Assembly (NCBI GenBank): GCA_032164245.1
Contig: JAVMKO010000022.1
Span: forward strand, 13,329,845-13,393,844
Source: Sternotherus odoratus
Taxonomy: Eukaryota; Chordata; Testudines; Kinosternidae
Length of the DNA stretch: 64,000 bases
Direction: 5' to 3'
The notes beneath the pieces are model-generated. The model searched no databases, was not told the DNA's origin, and was given only the letters and a program-made list of their open reading frames with translations. Positions 34,710 through 46,959 of the stretch are shown here, piece after piece. Each line of letters opens with the position of its first letter. Position 1 is the stretch's first letter. The position numbers and the translations under genes were made by a program.

Positions 34710-36640
34710 TGGCAGTGTAACCGATTTCAAAGGAAACTGTTACAATAGCTCCTTCTCTCTTACAAGTGGAACCCACCAGGGCTTTGTGCCCCCTCTCCTT
34801 TCCCCTCTTTTCAGTGTTTTCAGGAGGGACACATTAAAACCTTGACTCTTTTCCTTTGGCAAAACACAGAGAACAGATTTATTTTTAACAGCAAAATTAA
34901 ATAGAAAAAGAACAGCAGCGTGAATCCTGCATTGTTCAGTGTCCAGTTCTCTAACGGCAAGGAATTAGCCTGCATGTCCGGTGGGAACCAGTCTTGTCCA
35001 TCTCCAATTTCCATGCTTGACTCTGATTTTTCACCACTTCTTAGGAAACTTCTGAAGCCATTCCTGGAAGGATTTTCCCCTTGAGTTTGGCATCATCCCA
35101 TCCAATCTGTAATCGCCTGCCAGCGTACCCACGGCATTCCCCTATCAAAGCCAAGCACCATAGCGGATCTTGCAGGGAACGATCGGGTGGTAACGTGTTA
35201 ATATAAGCACTTCAGGGCGGCATCCCGTTCAGCAAAGCCGCACACTGTTTCTGCCTTTATGGCTCAACCACTGAACAGATCTGCTGTAGAGCAGTGATGG
35301 AGCCGGCATGTTTTAAAGTCCAGACCCCAGCAGGGCAGAATGCGCTAGTAGGACGGAGGTTACCCCAGTGTCTGCCCAGCACGTGCAGTTTGCTCCTTCA
35401 CCCAGGGCCTAGCTACTGCAGCAATAATAAAAATGTTTTTTTTCCCCTTCTCCTTTCCTGTAAGTCACAATGGGAACCCCATTCCTCAGGCTCCTGATGG
35501 GCAAAACTCCCCCCAGCACTGACGGTTACAGCAGCATTTTAAAGACTTGAGCTCACAGCTGCTAAGTTACAATGTGACCAAAGCACTGTTAAGCCTTGGT
35601 CTTAACACACTTGTGCATTAACTGATGTGGTAACTCGCACAGCCAAGATTTATGTGTTACTGGAGGAGCTTTTAGTCACAGGAAACTGTCACAGTTAAGA
35701 TACTTTCAATATCATCTCCTGGGGTGTTATAATTATACTCCAGTCAATTAGTCCTCAGAAAAAAGCCTTTTGTATTGAGGGTTTTTAGAGAATGAATTAA
35801 AAGACAAGGATTCCATTTGACTTCACAATAATACAAGCATAATGTATAAAATATCCAAAAATTATGAGCTGACTAAATTTAGAGCTCTGCTAGGAGGTGA
35901 AATGAAAGGTAAAATGAAAACTCTTTGAGCAGACGCGACACCCAGAACAAGAGGGGTATTATCCAAGAAATAAGATGGAAACATAATTAACCATCCAGCA
36001 TTATGCTGAAAGATGTAAAATTTGAAATGGGAGACAAAATTAGGTGAAATTGTTCAGCCGGCTCCAGTTTATTTCTGCTTTATAAATCACTGCTACCTGT
36101 CAGGAATAATAGAGACCCCTTCCGAGACTGGGAGACAGTGCACCTCGCGAGGATGTCACGGCCCATTCACAGCAGACATGGGAAGACTGGTGCAAAATTC
36201 TCCCTTCCTCCTGGTGAAGATCTTAAAGTTGTTGTCCAAATCCCCCAGGCTGCTTTGCACTTGCCCATAATGTGAACTGTGCATCCGAGTGAGGACAAGC
36301 TTTGGGAGAGGAGAGCAGATGGTGAAAGCACAGGGGTGAGTCAGGACTGGGATTTGGGTTCGCCTCTTTCAGTATGTTACACAAGCTGTCGCCTCTGAAC
36401 TGGAGACAAGGGCCCCAGGTGCGGAGGCAGACTCAGATCCAAGGATTTGACAGTGATCCCAGGGGAATTCGCACTTGGGTCTGGCTCCCCTACAGCCCTG
36501 CTGTCTTTGGGCTCCTCCTTCCCCTCCCATGAGGTCTCCAGCGTCCTCCCACTCTCACCGTCCACTAAACCCATTTGGTAACCTCAGTTCTTGTGAAGGA
36601 GCCTCTGGCCGGCTCTTCCTGGCACCAGGGACCAGAACCT
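34710..36640. other. Intergenic; includes an AT-rich, repeat-poor block
   Basis: No coding exon is seen. The segment 35690-35930 is AT-rich and carries several ATTA/TAAT motifs, and is noted separately as candidate regulatory DNA. Confidence 0.4.
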
Positions 36641-36649
36641 GGACAGGCC

Positions 36650-36965
36650 CACGGCCGGCTCCAACTTTTTTTTGCCACCCCAAGCCAAAAAAAAAAAAAA
36701 GGGAGGGGGCAGAATGTGCCGCCCCACGATTGGCTGGAATGCCGTCCCTTAAAATGTGCCGCCCCACGATTGGCTGGAATGCCGTCCCTTAAAATGTGCC
36801 GCCCCACGATTGGCTGGAATGCCGTCCCTTAAAATGTGCCGCCCCACGATTGGCTGGAATGCCGTCCCTTAAAATGTGCCGCCCCACGATTGGCTGGAAT
36901 GCCGTCCCTTAAAATTTGCTGCCCCAAGCACATGCCTCCTAGGCTGGTGCCTGGAGCCGGCAATG
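36650..36965 (+). mobile_element. hAT-type MITE (CAGGGCCGGCTCC family) expanded by an internal minisatellite
   Basis: Termini are CACGGCCGGCTCCAA and CTGGAGCCGGCAATG. The flanks GACAGGCC (36642-36649) and CACAGGCC (36966-36973) match at 7 of 8. It shares ends and body blocks ('ctgccccaagcacatgc', 'ggctggtgcctgga') with the copies at 45842-46059 and 58023-58210. Its extra length comes from tandem copies of a 40-bp internal unit. No transposase frame. Confidence 0.85.
36711..36910 (+). repeat. 40-bp minisatellite, five tandem copies
   Basis: Copies run 36711-36750, 36751-36790, 36791-36830, 36831-36870 and 36871-36910. The first differs from the others at one base near its start (AGAATGTG instead of AAAATGTG); the remaining four read identically. 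A sixth, degenerate unit begins at 36911. Each unit holds GATTGGC, an inverted CCAAT box. Frames spanning the array on both strands encode repeated peptides that are artefacts of the repeat. Confidence 0.97.
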
Positions 36966-37067
36966 CACAGGCCCATGTCTTCCAGATGCTTTTTATGGGC
37001 GGTGCACAGGCTACATTTCCAGAGGCGCAGGCGATACACACAGCTGCTGGCATTTAGCCTTCCTGTT

Positions 37068-37265
37068 TAAGACAGGGGAGGTAGGACTCCTGGGTTCTAT
37101 TCGTAGCTCTTCTCATTGGCTGAGAAAAGCTGCTCCTGCCCTCCTGCCTGTGCCTTCATTCCCCTCTCTGACATGGAGACCGTACTAGCCCCCCAAGGAC
37201 GGGGGTTAATTCATTAGTGCGGGCAGTGTGCTTTGAGATCCTTGGGTGGAAGGATGAATAACGAG
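37068..37265 (+). repeat. MIR-like fragment
   Basis: 'gtaggactcctgggttcta', 'ttcgtagctcttctcattgg', 'ccccaaggacgggggttaat' and 'tgctttgagatccttgggtg' follow MIR-type order, although the middle is diverged. Confidence 0.5.
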
Positions 37266-37269
37266 ATCT

Positions 37270-37960
37270 GTATCTTCCGCCCCGAGCCACGCGGAGGAAA
37301 ACAACCTACATGGTTTTGTGCTGGATGCCGTCCAAACGGCTCCCCACAGCTGCTGGCCTTTTGGGGCATTCAGTCTTGTGTTCGGTGAAGGTGCCAGTGG
37401 ACGGTGCTCTTTAGGTTGTCAGTCGACAAAATCCAGATGGGCTCAGATGGTTGCAGCACCCTGTGAAATCCCCACAGTTGAAAACAGGGCACCGGGGCTA
37501 CGGTAAAACGCTCCAGCGTGGAGACACTCCGGAGTCTCGGCTGTTAGGGAACCGCTGACAAGTCTGTATTATATACTGGCTTCCCTCCCCCCATCTCCCT
37601 CGGGTGCTCCAGCTCTTCCTGACAGCCGGGAGGAGAACAGAAATGCACAGCGGTCCCTGGCTGTGCGGATCGATACCTAGCCAAGTGATGCGGGTGGGCT
37701 CAGCGACAGAAGATTACTCCTGGCCCGGTGCCTTCTGCTGCCTGCGCAGGCACCGAGGGATGGGCAAGGACTGTGCAGCAGGTGCTGGCTGGCCCATTCA
37801 ATTAGCTGGTTATGTCTATAAAGGAAACACAACCAGAGATAAACTAGACCAGCTCTTTGCTACACACAATGGCTCACAGGGAGGAGCTGAGGAACAGCAA
37901 ATTTACCCTGCGTAGTGCCAAGGAAATTGTATTCTTCACCTTCCCATGACAAGAGCACCC
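37270..37960. other. Intergenic, nothing recognised
   Basis: No named repeat or exon is visible in this stretch. Confidence 0.35.
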
Positions 37961-37964
37961 ACCA

Positions 37965-38150
37965 AAGATCAGGGCCCCATTGTGCTTGGTGCTGTACGTA
38001 CACTTAGCAAGAGGAGCTTCCAGTCTATGGAGATAAGACAGACAGAGGGGAAGGGGGCAGCAGAGAAGTCCATCGTCGGGTGTGTGGCAGAGGCAGGGAT
38101 GGAAGCCAGGTCCCGCAAGTCCCAGCTCAGCTCCCTGCAGGGGACTGGAA
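37965..38150 (+). repeat. Ancient dispersed repeat fragment
   Basis: 'agatcagggccccattgtgc', 'ttggtgctgtacgtacac' and 'atggaagccaggtcccgc' match the family at 3529-3693 and 59160-59340. Confidence 0.55.
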
Positions 38151-38224
38151 CCATTTCTATGGTGTGACCACATGCAACAGGCTGCAGGTGCTGAAAGAGG
38201 CCGCAGGACACCTCCTGCTAGCTG

Positions 38225-38320
38225 GACTTTGTCTACACTATGCAGCTCTTAGCGACGCAGCTGGGCCGCTACAGCCGAGCTGCTAAAAGGCGCTCAGTGA
38301 AGCTGCTGTGTGTCAGCAGG
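38225..38320 (+). mobile_element. Half of a 'TTGTCTACAC' MITE
   Basis: 'actttgtctacactatgcag', 'gcgacgcagctgggccgcta' and 'cagccgagctgctaaaagg' match one end of the family represented by the outer element at 10118-10770. The other terminus is missing. Confidence 0.5.
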
Positions 38321-38329
38321 ACAGAGCTC

Positions 38330-40905
38330 TGGGCAGAGGACAGAGCGGCCTGGAGGGCCAGTCCAATACTGTGGAATAAACTCCCCGTGGAACTAAGGCC
38401 CATCCATCCCCAACCTCCCCACCTTCTGTTCCAAGTGCTGGACGTGCTGCTCTGACTGTCCGTCTCTGATAGCAAAACCCAGAGCACCATTGACATCGAA
38501 CAGAGGGTTTTTGAGATCCCAGAAAGCACTATGCCGCGCACACAATTCTCCCAGTGGGGAGAAGATGAACCGTGTGTAATACACCACTCATGTCCCTTAG
38601 TGCACGACCGGTACTCCAACACTGCGATGTGGAAGGCAAGAGATGACTCGGCATGGACCGGACGTTTGTACTCACTCCCTTTTCCAGATAGAGACGCTAA
38701 CGCACAGGGAGGTGAGAACCGCAATTTCCAAACTCAGAAAAGCAGGGCACGGAAATCTAGGGCTGGAAATAAACTCACCCTTTTTTCCAGCACCCACAAC
38801 TCCCTCTGGAGTCAGCAGGGATTTAAGCTGGTTCTGAGTAACCAGACTCTGAATTTCTGTCTCTGAAAGCAGGGCCACGCGCCTTGGAAAAATCAAACCA
38901 ATTTTATTAGTGCCCGAAGGTGGGTTTAGCTGCCTAACCAGTTACCTGAGCTTTAGCCTAAAGGACTTGCCATCATCCCACGGTAGTGGAAGTGGATAGA
39001 GCTCCAGAACTATAATCCCCTGGCCCACGCACCACACCCAGCGCTGGGAATGGAACCCAGTAGCTCTCACTGCCGACTCCTGCTCCAAACCGCTACACCC
39101 CTATAGCTGCCCAGAACTGGAACAGACCCTCGCTCTAGGAATATCCTCTCCCTCCCCTGGCCCTCCAGGCCTCTGCTCTACCACTCCAAACTCATTCATT
39201 ATCTAGAAGGAATAGGGAAACTATGACATTAGTCTGCTATGGTTCACACATAGAACATCAGCCTATTTGCTCAGGGGCTTTTATTGTTTATTTAGGTTTT
39301 CTTTTATTTCTCCCCTACATCTGGATGTATTTTCTCCCTACACCCACAAACTAAAATTCACGTCATTTTTCAAAAGGACTCTGAATCCTGTCATAGCCGT
39401 ATGCCGCCGGGAACTAATATTTCTCTGTCGGCACTGAGCTGGCTACACAAACAGAATTGGCTTTATCAGCAGCCAGTCTTCAAACGGCAGTGGCACAGAG
39501 CCTTCTCAAACTCACTCAGTGCACAAGGTCTAGGAGAGCTTCCACCCGTCGTTCCCCAACGTCACAGAAAAATGGAAATGCCTTTTGCGAGGGGCTGCAT
39601 GTGTCCATCTCCTGAAAGACAGATTCCAGTTCTGAGATGAACAAGGGCTTGGTCTCTCTCGTCATGGGCACTTTGGGCCAAAGAGGGCCCCGCAAGTTAG
39701 GAAGGGGAGAGTATTAAGTGTTTGGAACCGAGGTTTGGAGTAGCAGCCACTGTATGTTCTGAACTTTTGGAGTCTTGTGGCAAAAATGTAATGAGAGCAG
39801 GGTTTTCCCACGTCGAACAGAAACTGGAAGTGCTATTGTAACACACTGATAAAGCACATGTTGCAAACTCAAATGATGGCGATTTCACAAAGGGTTAACA
39901 GCCTACTACTTCTGCCAGCTCATGGAGTTACTTTGTTAGGTGAAGTAGTAGCACTCTGTGTTTTAGCTTGGAACTCTCAAATTTAACTCCGCATGGGGTG
40001 GGGAGTGTTAAACCGCAAGTACACTGAAAGAATCCAGTCATTATTTCAGGGACTAAAATATGCCTCCGTTTCAGCTGAGCTCTAAGGATTGGTGAAGATT
40101 TAGGGCCTGGCACCTTATTTCTCATACCTGGTTTAGCCAGCTCTTGTCTCCACCAGCCTTTTGTTCTATGAGGGGTGCATCCCATCTACTTGCCAATGAA
40201 AGGGTTTATTTCCGGCCTCTGTCCATAGCTCCAGCCACAGAACCCTCATCCCCCACCACTTCCCTTCTTCGTGGGCCCGTTTACAGTTTTGGATTCCAGT
40301 GCATTGGATTCTCAACTGGAGAGAAGGGCTCTTTTCTGGGCTAATTTCAGCGGCTAAACACAGCTGGGGAAGGCAGCACACCATTAGTTATGTTCTGGGC
40401 AGGTTCTATTTACTGATTGGATCAAGGATTAAAAATAGCTTTTCATTTTTATAAAGTGATTTCTAACCTTGTTTTCCTGCCCAGAAAGGCTGCTTTGGAT
40501 GGAACTAGGAACGATGCCATTGGCTTGTGCAATGCAACAAGAGAAACTACAATTTAATTTGTACATTTCCCAGCGCGGTGTTAATCTCCTGACTTATTGT
40601 GGGCATTTGATTTCTGCAGCTTTACTGTGTAATAAGGGGATTAGCCAGAGCCATAGGTCTCTTGTCTGACTCTCATCTGCTGGGGATTACACCTAAATTT
40701 TGTGGTTAATTAATGGGTCAGAGAGGTAAAAGTGAAAATCTGAGTGACACTGTGCCCCACATCTGGGAGCACACACATCTTTGAAGCCTGGGAATACTTG
40801 CTCATATGCCCGGTCAGCGAAATGCCTATCTGAGTCCTTTAGCCTTCTGTTTGCTCAGGGCCCTTTAAATCCTCTTCTCCCCAGAGGTCAAAGGCACAGG
40901 GCCCG
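38330..40905. other. Intergenic, no gene found
   Basis: A degraded antisense MIR-like piece ('gctgggaatggaacccagta') lies at about 39040-39110. Otherwise nothing structured was identified and no exon is supported. Confidence 0.4.
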
Positions 40906-40910
40906 TAGAA

Positions 40911-41111
40911 GGTATGTCTACACAGCGAGGGAGCACGTGGGACTAGTGCTCTAAAAACGGCTGCATCCGCAGTGCTGGGAATCGAGACGTGGCGCTTTTG
41001 CTCTGAACTCTAGGGAGGGGGCTGGGTTACAGAGCCTGAGTTCCAGCCCAAGCCACAACCTCCCAGCGCTGTGGAGGCTGAGTCAGTCCAAAACCGCCGT
41101 GTAGACATACC
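40911..41111. mobile_element. Palindromic MITE with perfect 13-bp terminal inverted repeats
   Basis: The left end GGTATGTCTACAC (40911-40923) is the exact complement of the right end GTGTAGACATACC (41099-41111). The 201-bp interior has no ORF of note. The termini match a MITE group I recall as abundant in turtle genomes. No clear target-site duplication was read. Confidence 0.75.
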
Positions 41112-41906
41112 CAGCAGAGCCGTCGTGTTGGCGAGAGGTAGCTGGGCCACGAGGCGGGGGCTTCGGCTTGCAATCGCCTAAGCGGAGTTGGACTCCTGCT
41201 AGGATAGCCCGTCTCGATGTGGGGCCCAAACTTGTTGAAAGAGGCTCTTGAGAGCGAAATTGCAGCAGAGCGGGACGGGTGTCGGGTGCTGGCCATTTAC
41301 ATGACTCTGGAGTAACACTAGTGGGCCTGAGCCCCGAATCTGCTTCTCTTTTGCGCAGCCCTGACACAGCATGCCCGGCAGTCAGCCCTGGCGTCAGCGT
41401 CATGCCTGCTGATCCCAGCGTTGAATTTGGGCCTGTGTGCAGCGGCTCTGAATGCTATCCAGAGCAGGACGGGCACCCTTTGCTATGCCACTCCTCATGC
41501 GGAGGAGGTCTCTATTGTCAATATGGACCGTAGGCTTGACTCTGCCGCTCATCCAGCCTGGGTTGATCTGAGTCGCTCTCCCGGCCATAGAGAGGCTTGT
41601 GCTCTCAGGCAGACAGCGAATTTCTCCAGTGTAATCCAGGTCAATGATAAAACTCCTGTTTCTCCTTCATTTCCCTTCCTCTCAGCAGCACGCTGGGAAG
41701 CCTGGCTGGCAGTTTTGCTAACGGGTGCCCTCCGGGCAGTAGCCACTCAGTCATAATATCTCCTTGCCCAGGTGATTTCTCTCTCATCATCTTCCCCCTG
41801 GAGACAAAGAATCGCTTCTCCCCTCCATTCTCTCTCCATTGTACTGTGGCTGCTCTAGGCGGGGGCGGGGGTTTTGCAGGAGGTGCAGGGCTGCGTGGGG
41901 TGGGGG

Positions 41907-42030
41907 TAGGGTGACCAGATGTCCCAATTTTATAGGGACAGTCCCAGTTTTGGGTCTTTTTCTTATATAGGCTCCTATTACCCCCCACCTCCCTGTCCCA
42001 AATTTTCACAGTTGCTGTCTGGTCACCCTA
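41907..42030 (+). mobile_element. hAT MITE (TAGGGTGACCAGA family), intact copy 1
   Basis: The element begins TAGGGTGACCAGATGTCC and ends CTGTCTGGTCACCCTA. It is flanked by a perfect 8-bp target duplication, GGTGGGGG (41899-41906 and 42031-42038). Internal landmarks are 'ttttatagggacagtccc' and 'cttatataggctcctat'. At 124 bp it has no coding capacity. Confidence 0.93.
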
Positions 42031-42039
42031 GGTGGGGGA

Positions 42040-43265
42040 ACTGGCTACCAGTCACTTAGCTTCTCTGTGCCGCTCTTCCCTGCCTGCACAATGGGGCTGC
42101 TCTACAGTGCCCTGGCGGGGGGTGGGGTGGGGGATAAATACATTAACGCTGAGGGGAGCCAGAGACGGGCCTAAGGGAGCACCGCCTTCAAAAGGGGCTA
42201 AGCAGGAGACATTGCTTTCTATCACCCCGGTGCCAGGGTATAGGTTCAGCTCTACAAAAGCTTTATCAATATCAGAAAGCTGTTTAAAAGGAGGCAGCGA
42301 ACTTTGGCTCCCTAATTACAACCTGTCTGGCTAAATTCCACTCGGTTTTCTCCAAGAACCCAGGATCTGCTGTTGACTGTCTTCCGGTAAATACCGTTTT
42401 CCTTCCCTGCTCCTCATTTCCTTCCTCTGGCTAGCTGTGGTTATAAAGCGTCGGGAGCGATCAGGCCCCTGGGGCACAGAGCAGCAGCACCCTGCATGCA
42501 AACAAAAGTGGCTGCGTTGTTTAAGCCCTGAAGTGGGGGCTTGGCACGAGTGGGTGGGTGTAGCCAGTGCCCTCTGTGGGAGGCTGCATGTGGAGAGTGT
42601 CGGCACATTCAGTCTTCTCCTGGAAAACCCTGGTACAAATGGTTTGACTTGGGTTGTTCACATCAGTAAAATCAGAGGCTAATCTCATATAATTAGGTTG
42701 CCCTGCATATGAATGAAGTCAGACATCTCTATAAACGCCTGCTAACTGGAAGCCCAGACAAATTAGCACATGCTCCGTTGCCTTTTAATACCGTCCTGCC
42801 ATCCTCTCTCAGCTTCTGCGGGGTAGGCTGAGGTTTTAACCTTTGTTTGGTGGGACGAGGTTCTTCCACCACCCCCGCCACCTTCATGTGTGCCAAGTGG
42901 TGCTAGAAATAGAGGTGCTGCTGCACCCCCAGGCTTGAGTAGTAATAAGACACCAAAGACATGGTTTCCATCAGCACCATCCCCACTATAATGGCTCCAG
43001 CGTCCTGGAGTGTGCATGGCCCAGAAATGTTGCAACGTTCCGACTCTTCACTCCACACAGTGCCCCAGCCCTTAGCCCCTCCAACCCTTCCAAGTCTCCC
43101 CACGTTTCCTAGGGGAGACATTTCTGTACTTATAGGTTGCTGCTATGGCAATGTACGGTGAGCCTGGCCGTCAGTCCAGGAGGCCGCCTACCTCCAAGGC
43201 TCAGGGGGAAGCAGGGTGAGATGTGTACAGAAAGCCTTTTACCTCTAGCCCCTCAGTGCAAATCC
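42040..43265. other. Intergenic, nothing recognised
   Basis: No exon, RNA gene or classified repeat was found in this stretch. Confidence 0.4.
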
Positions 43266-43315
43266 AGCCCAGGGTGCATAGGCGTGTGCAGCACATTTCA
43301 TTAGGGTGTGCACCC

Positions 43316-43505
43316 AGGGAAGGCTGTGTCTCCCCAAACAGCCTGGCCCCGCTCCCATCTGACCCCCACCCATTTCCCGCCCCCTCAGAGCCCCCGACCC
43401 ATCTACCACCACCTCCGCTCCTTGTCCCCTGATTGCCCCCTCCAGAGGCCCCCCCTACCTAAGCCCCCCCCACTCTGTCCCCTGACTGCCCCCCCCCCCC
43501 CGAGC
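43316..43505 (-). repeat. Fragment of the same repeat as the interior of 27786-28214
   Basis: 'ggaaggctgtgtctcccc' and 'aaacagcctggccccg', followed by a C-rich tract, match the complement of about 28100-28150 ('gaaggctgtgcttccccgaa'). It ends in a long C run near 43490-43501. No complete terminus was recognised, so the orientation is relative to the 27.8-kb copy. Confidence 0.6.
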
Positions 43506-44279
43506 CTCCCACCCTAACTTTGAGGAGCTTTGTTGCTTTGGCTTCACTGGCCCCCAAAGTCAGGATGTGTTTGACCTGCCTCCTTGTCATCGACCCCCCT
43601 TTGACAAAGTTGCAGGCCCCTGCCGTGCTGCAGGAGAACAGGACAATATGTGTGGCTGTGCAAGTCACTGGAGACCGGAGCCGGTCTCATTTCTAAGTAA
43701 TTGCACAATAATCCCACTACAAGCTCCAGATGAAACTACTGACAACTTTGTCTCCATGCTGATGAGGGGAGACATAAATAATAGCTTGAATTAGGAGCAC
43801 AGCTGGTAGGCAGCAAGGCATGTCGCACTGCCAAGTGCTACACACACATTATTGGTTTAAGGTTTTGTCTTAAATATTTATTCTAAACTTGAGCAAACAA
43901 AATATCAGACTTTTAGAATCGCGCCCGTTTCCACCCGCTTTCTCCTCTGATGCCTCTGCCCACCTTGCTAGGATCATCACAACCCTTCCATTTGGATGTA
44001 GCTGTTTGGACCCCAGTCCACCACTGTTCTGCAATACATTAAATACCTATTTCAGTCCTCATTCTCCCTCCCTACAAGGTCTGTCTCCTGGACTCAGTCA
44101 GGGACATGGGCACATCTTCAGGTTTCTAGACTGGAGAGATTAAAGGGGATCTCGCATGGTCCAATCAAAACTAGACTAGACATAATACGGGATACATGTT
44201 CTAAAGCAGCAGTTCTCAAAGCCATCACCTGCAGAGCAAAATAGTGTGAACCAAGTAGGTGCTGGCGAGGTGGCGCCAT

Positions 44280-44311
44280 GAGACAGCCTCTCCAGCTAGA
44301 GAGGCTGTCTC
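44280..44311. repeat. Perfect 13-bp-arm hairpin
   Basis: GAGACAGCCTCTC (44280-44292) and GAGAGGCTGTCTC (44299-44311) are exact complements around a 6-base loop. A partial direct copy ('tctcagctagagaggca') follows at about 44320-44336. Confidence 0.93.
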
Positions 44312-44339
44312 AGGTGGGTCTCTCAGCTAGAGAGGCATT

Positions 44340-45830
44340 CAGGTGGGTCCCCAAGACTTCAGGGGCTGAAATCACATTTGAGATTTGGCTCTGCAGGCGA
44401 TGGGGAGGACACTCTCCAGGGCCCAGCCAGCCCTCCCAAACTAGTCTCTACACACCGGTCTGCCATTCGGCGTGTGATGGGGAGTGTAAAGGGGGAGAAT
44501 CTTTTCCATTGTCCCCCATGTCCCTTCCATGGACACTGCCATGCCTCTCTCCTCTCCCTCTTCACGGGGAGCAGCCAGCCTTAGGTCCTTCCACTCTTCT
44601 TGTAGCAGCTCCTTTCCCTTTGGGGACATGCTGCTGCTCATGACTTATTTTAAATCAGCAGCTGGATGGGACCTTGCTGGGTTTGTGAGAGGCTTAGTTC
44701 TAAGCAGCTTGTAGGGCAAAGCTGTGATTATTTGCGGCCAGGGGCAGGGGAGAGAGAAAGAGAGAAGAGGATGCTTCTCTTATGTTTTATGTGCTGCTCC
44801 TCCAGACCTGGTGGACGGTTTATTCATTTGAATCTGAAAAATGTTGCGACATCAGTAGTTTTAATGCCTGGACTTTTTTTGGCATGGAACCATTAAAGAC
44901 ACCCTGCACTCAAATATACCCTCTACACGCTACTGTAATGCAAATAGACAATAATAATAGTCACAAGAATTAATACTGCTTTGGTTGAAAACTAACTAAC
45001 AAATCCTGGGAATGCCGTAGTGCATTAAGAATGTCACTGGCTGTTTTATGAGATGATTCCCTGGTGCAAGCATAGGGAAAATCTGGGGTGAACAGGGAAT
45101 CCAGTTGGCTGGGAAGACGCTGCATTAAGGCTCAGTGAGAGGAGATGCAGACGAAGGCCAATTGAAGGAGTAAAAAGGAAATAAAGTGCAACCAAGAGCA
45201 AAAACCTGAGCCAGGCTGTGTGAGGCTGAAGTAGTTAGCATTGTAGAGGTTAATGCAGCCTTAAACCTTTCAGTCTTTCCTTTGAAGCTGAAAGTCAAAG
45301 GAATCATGTTTTGCTCTCCAGTGAGTATAAATATTGTTCTAAGGAGCTGCATGTCGGCAGTAACTCCTGAACCACAAAGCTGATTTATGTCTGAGAGCAA
45401 CGAGGGACTGAATCTCTTCCCTCAACCCCTCTTGCTCTGCCGCAGCATCTCTCAACTCTAGAAGCTTCCAGAAAGTGGGACGTTTTCCTTGACTTTTTTT
45501 TGTTTGTTTTTGGTTCATATGCAGCCAAAGGAGGAAGACTCTGAACCACAAGTTTCTGTCTTTCTTATTCATAGTTATTATTCCTGTTGTCTCTGTACAG
45601 ACAGTCCTTGCCCCAGAGATCTTACAATCAAGGATGAAGGAGACATGCAACAGAGAAATACGCCACCATAGTATAAATCCAGGAATGTTTGATGTTAGCA
45701 CTCCCAGGGGTCTCAGTGGTCACAGCGCCACTTTAGATTTGGACACAGGTTCATTCTCCCTTCCAGGTTGACCTCAAAGGGCAGGAGAGATGCCATCAGC
45801 TTCGGAGGTTCATTTTAGCCTCTCCTCATT
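44340..45830. other. Intergenic, nothing recognised
   Basis: Open frames on both strands near 44280-44720 lack splice context and domain features. No repeat was classified. Confidence 0.4.
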
Positions 45831-45841
45831 CATGGTACAAG

Positions 45842-46059
45842 CAGGGACGACTCTACCTTTTCTGCCACCCCCAGCAGGGCGGCGGCATTTTGGGTACTGA
45901 GAGGTCGACTGGTCGAACCCGCGGCTTCGGCGGACCTGCCATAGTCGTGCTGCTGAATCTGCGGGAGGAGCCGCCCCGTCAGCGATTGGAATGCCACTCC
46001 CCCTATGATTGGCTGCCCCAGGCACGCCCTTGCTGCACTGGTGCCTGGAGCTGGCCCTG
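45842..46059 (+). mobile_element. hAT MITE (CAGGGCCGGCTCC family), intact copy
   Basis: It starts CAGGGACGACTCTACC and ends GGAGCTGGCCCTG, with a perfect 8-bp target duplication GGTACAAG (45834-45841 and 46060-46067). The body has 'attggaatgccactccc' and 'gattggctgccccaggcac', matching the family copies at 36.65 and 58.02 kb. It contains the GATTGGC block once, with no minisatellite. Confidence 0.92.
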
Positions 46060-46069
46060 GGTACAAGAC

Positions 46070-46710
46070 ACACTTGTTACAAATAATGTTTCCTATGAAG
46101 TTGGGATGTCTTCCTCCCTTCTCCAGGATGATCTAGGGCTGGGTTCTACTGACCAAACAAATCAGTGGGGATTTGGAGTTCAGGAGCAAACGCATGAACA
46201 CCATTTCTCTATGCTGGTACTATCTTCTCCAGTACCTCTTACCAGCCAGTCCACAGGGCGGAGTGTCTGAGTGCAGGACAGTGGCCTCAGGATAAAATTT
46301 TGTTCAGAAAGGTTTTGATATTTTGGCAGAGGTCCTTGTACTACTCTGATATCGGCAACATCTCCTCTCCCTGCCACCCCCACCCTTCCAATTACTGTGT
46401 AGAACATTGAGAGACTGAACAGAACAGTGATTGGTGCAAATGAGAGACAAAAAATTGATAGTGCCATGAGGCTGCATTAGAGATTGGAGGAGAGAGGAGA
46501 ACTAGCTGGAACATAGTATTTTTCTTCATATGGCCTAGATCCCAGATGATCCCAGAATCATTAAAACGCTGTTAGAAAAACATATTGCTATAATATTTGT
46601 AACAAACATACTCTTAAGAGAAGAAGAGAGAGCATACACAGAAATTCCAGTGTAGCATTTCAAATTGATCTATCCTAGATCCCACCGGGGCCCTATTACT
46701 CTAGCGTCTG
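46070..46710. other. Intergenic, nothing recognised
   Basis: No named element or exon is visible. Confidence 0.35.
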
Positions 46711-46714
46711 AGCA

Positions 46715-46830
46715 GTTTATTTATTCATATAACACTCCTGTGAGGTAGGGAAGTATCATTACCCCTGATTTTTTGATGGAGAAACTGAGGCACAGAAAAT
46801 TAAGTAGCTAGCCCCAGCTCATACAGAAAA
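46715..46830 (+). repeat. MIR/CORE-like fragment
   Basis: 'ggtagggaagtatcattacc', 'gagaaactgaggcacaga' and 'gctagccccagctca' follow the family order. It borders an AT-rich, repeat-poor block to the right. Confidence 0.6.
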
Positions 46831-46959
46831 ACTCCAGCTCTCTGGAGTCCCTTTGCAGTCCTTCACCAGGAGACCATCTTCGCTCCCTCTTATAATCAGA
46901 GGAGGGAAAGATCCTGTTTTGCATGTTTTCTGTTCATGGATAGTGGGGAAAATAGTGCA

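Noticed and set aside
36711..36910. Regularly spaced repeats as a possible CRISPR array
   Set aside because: The 40-bp units are directly abutting with no unique spacers, and the DNA is vertebrate.
36565..37057. Open frames on both strands with repeated 'CCPTIGWNAVP'-like peptides
   Set aside because: They are translations of the 40-bp minisatellite in a MITE.
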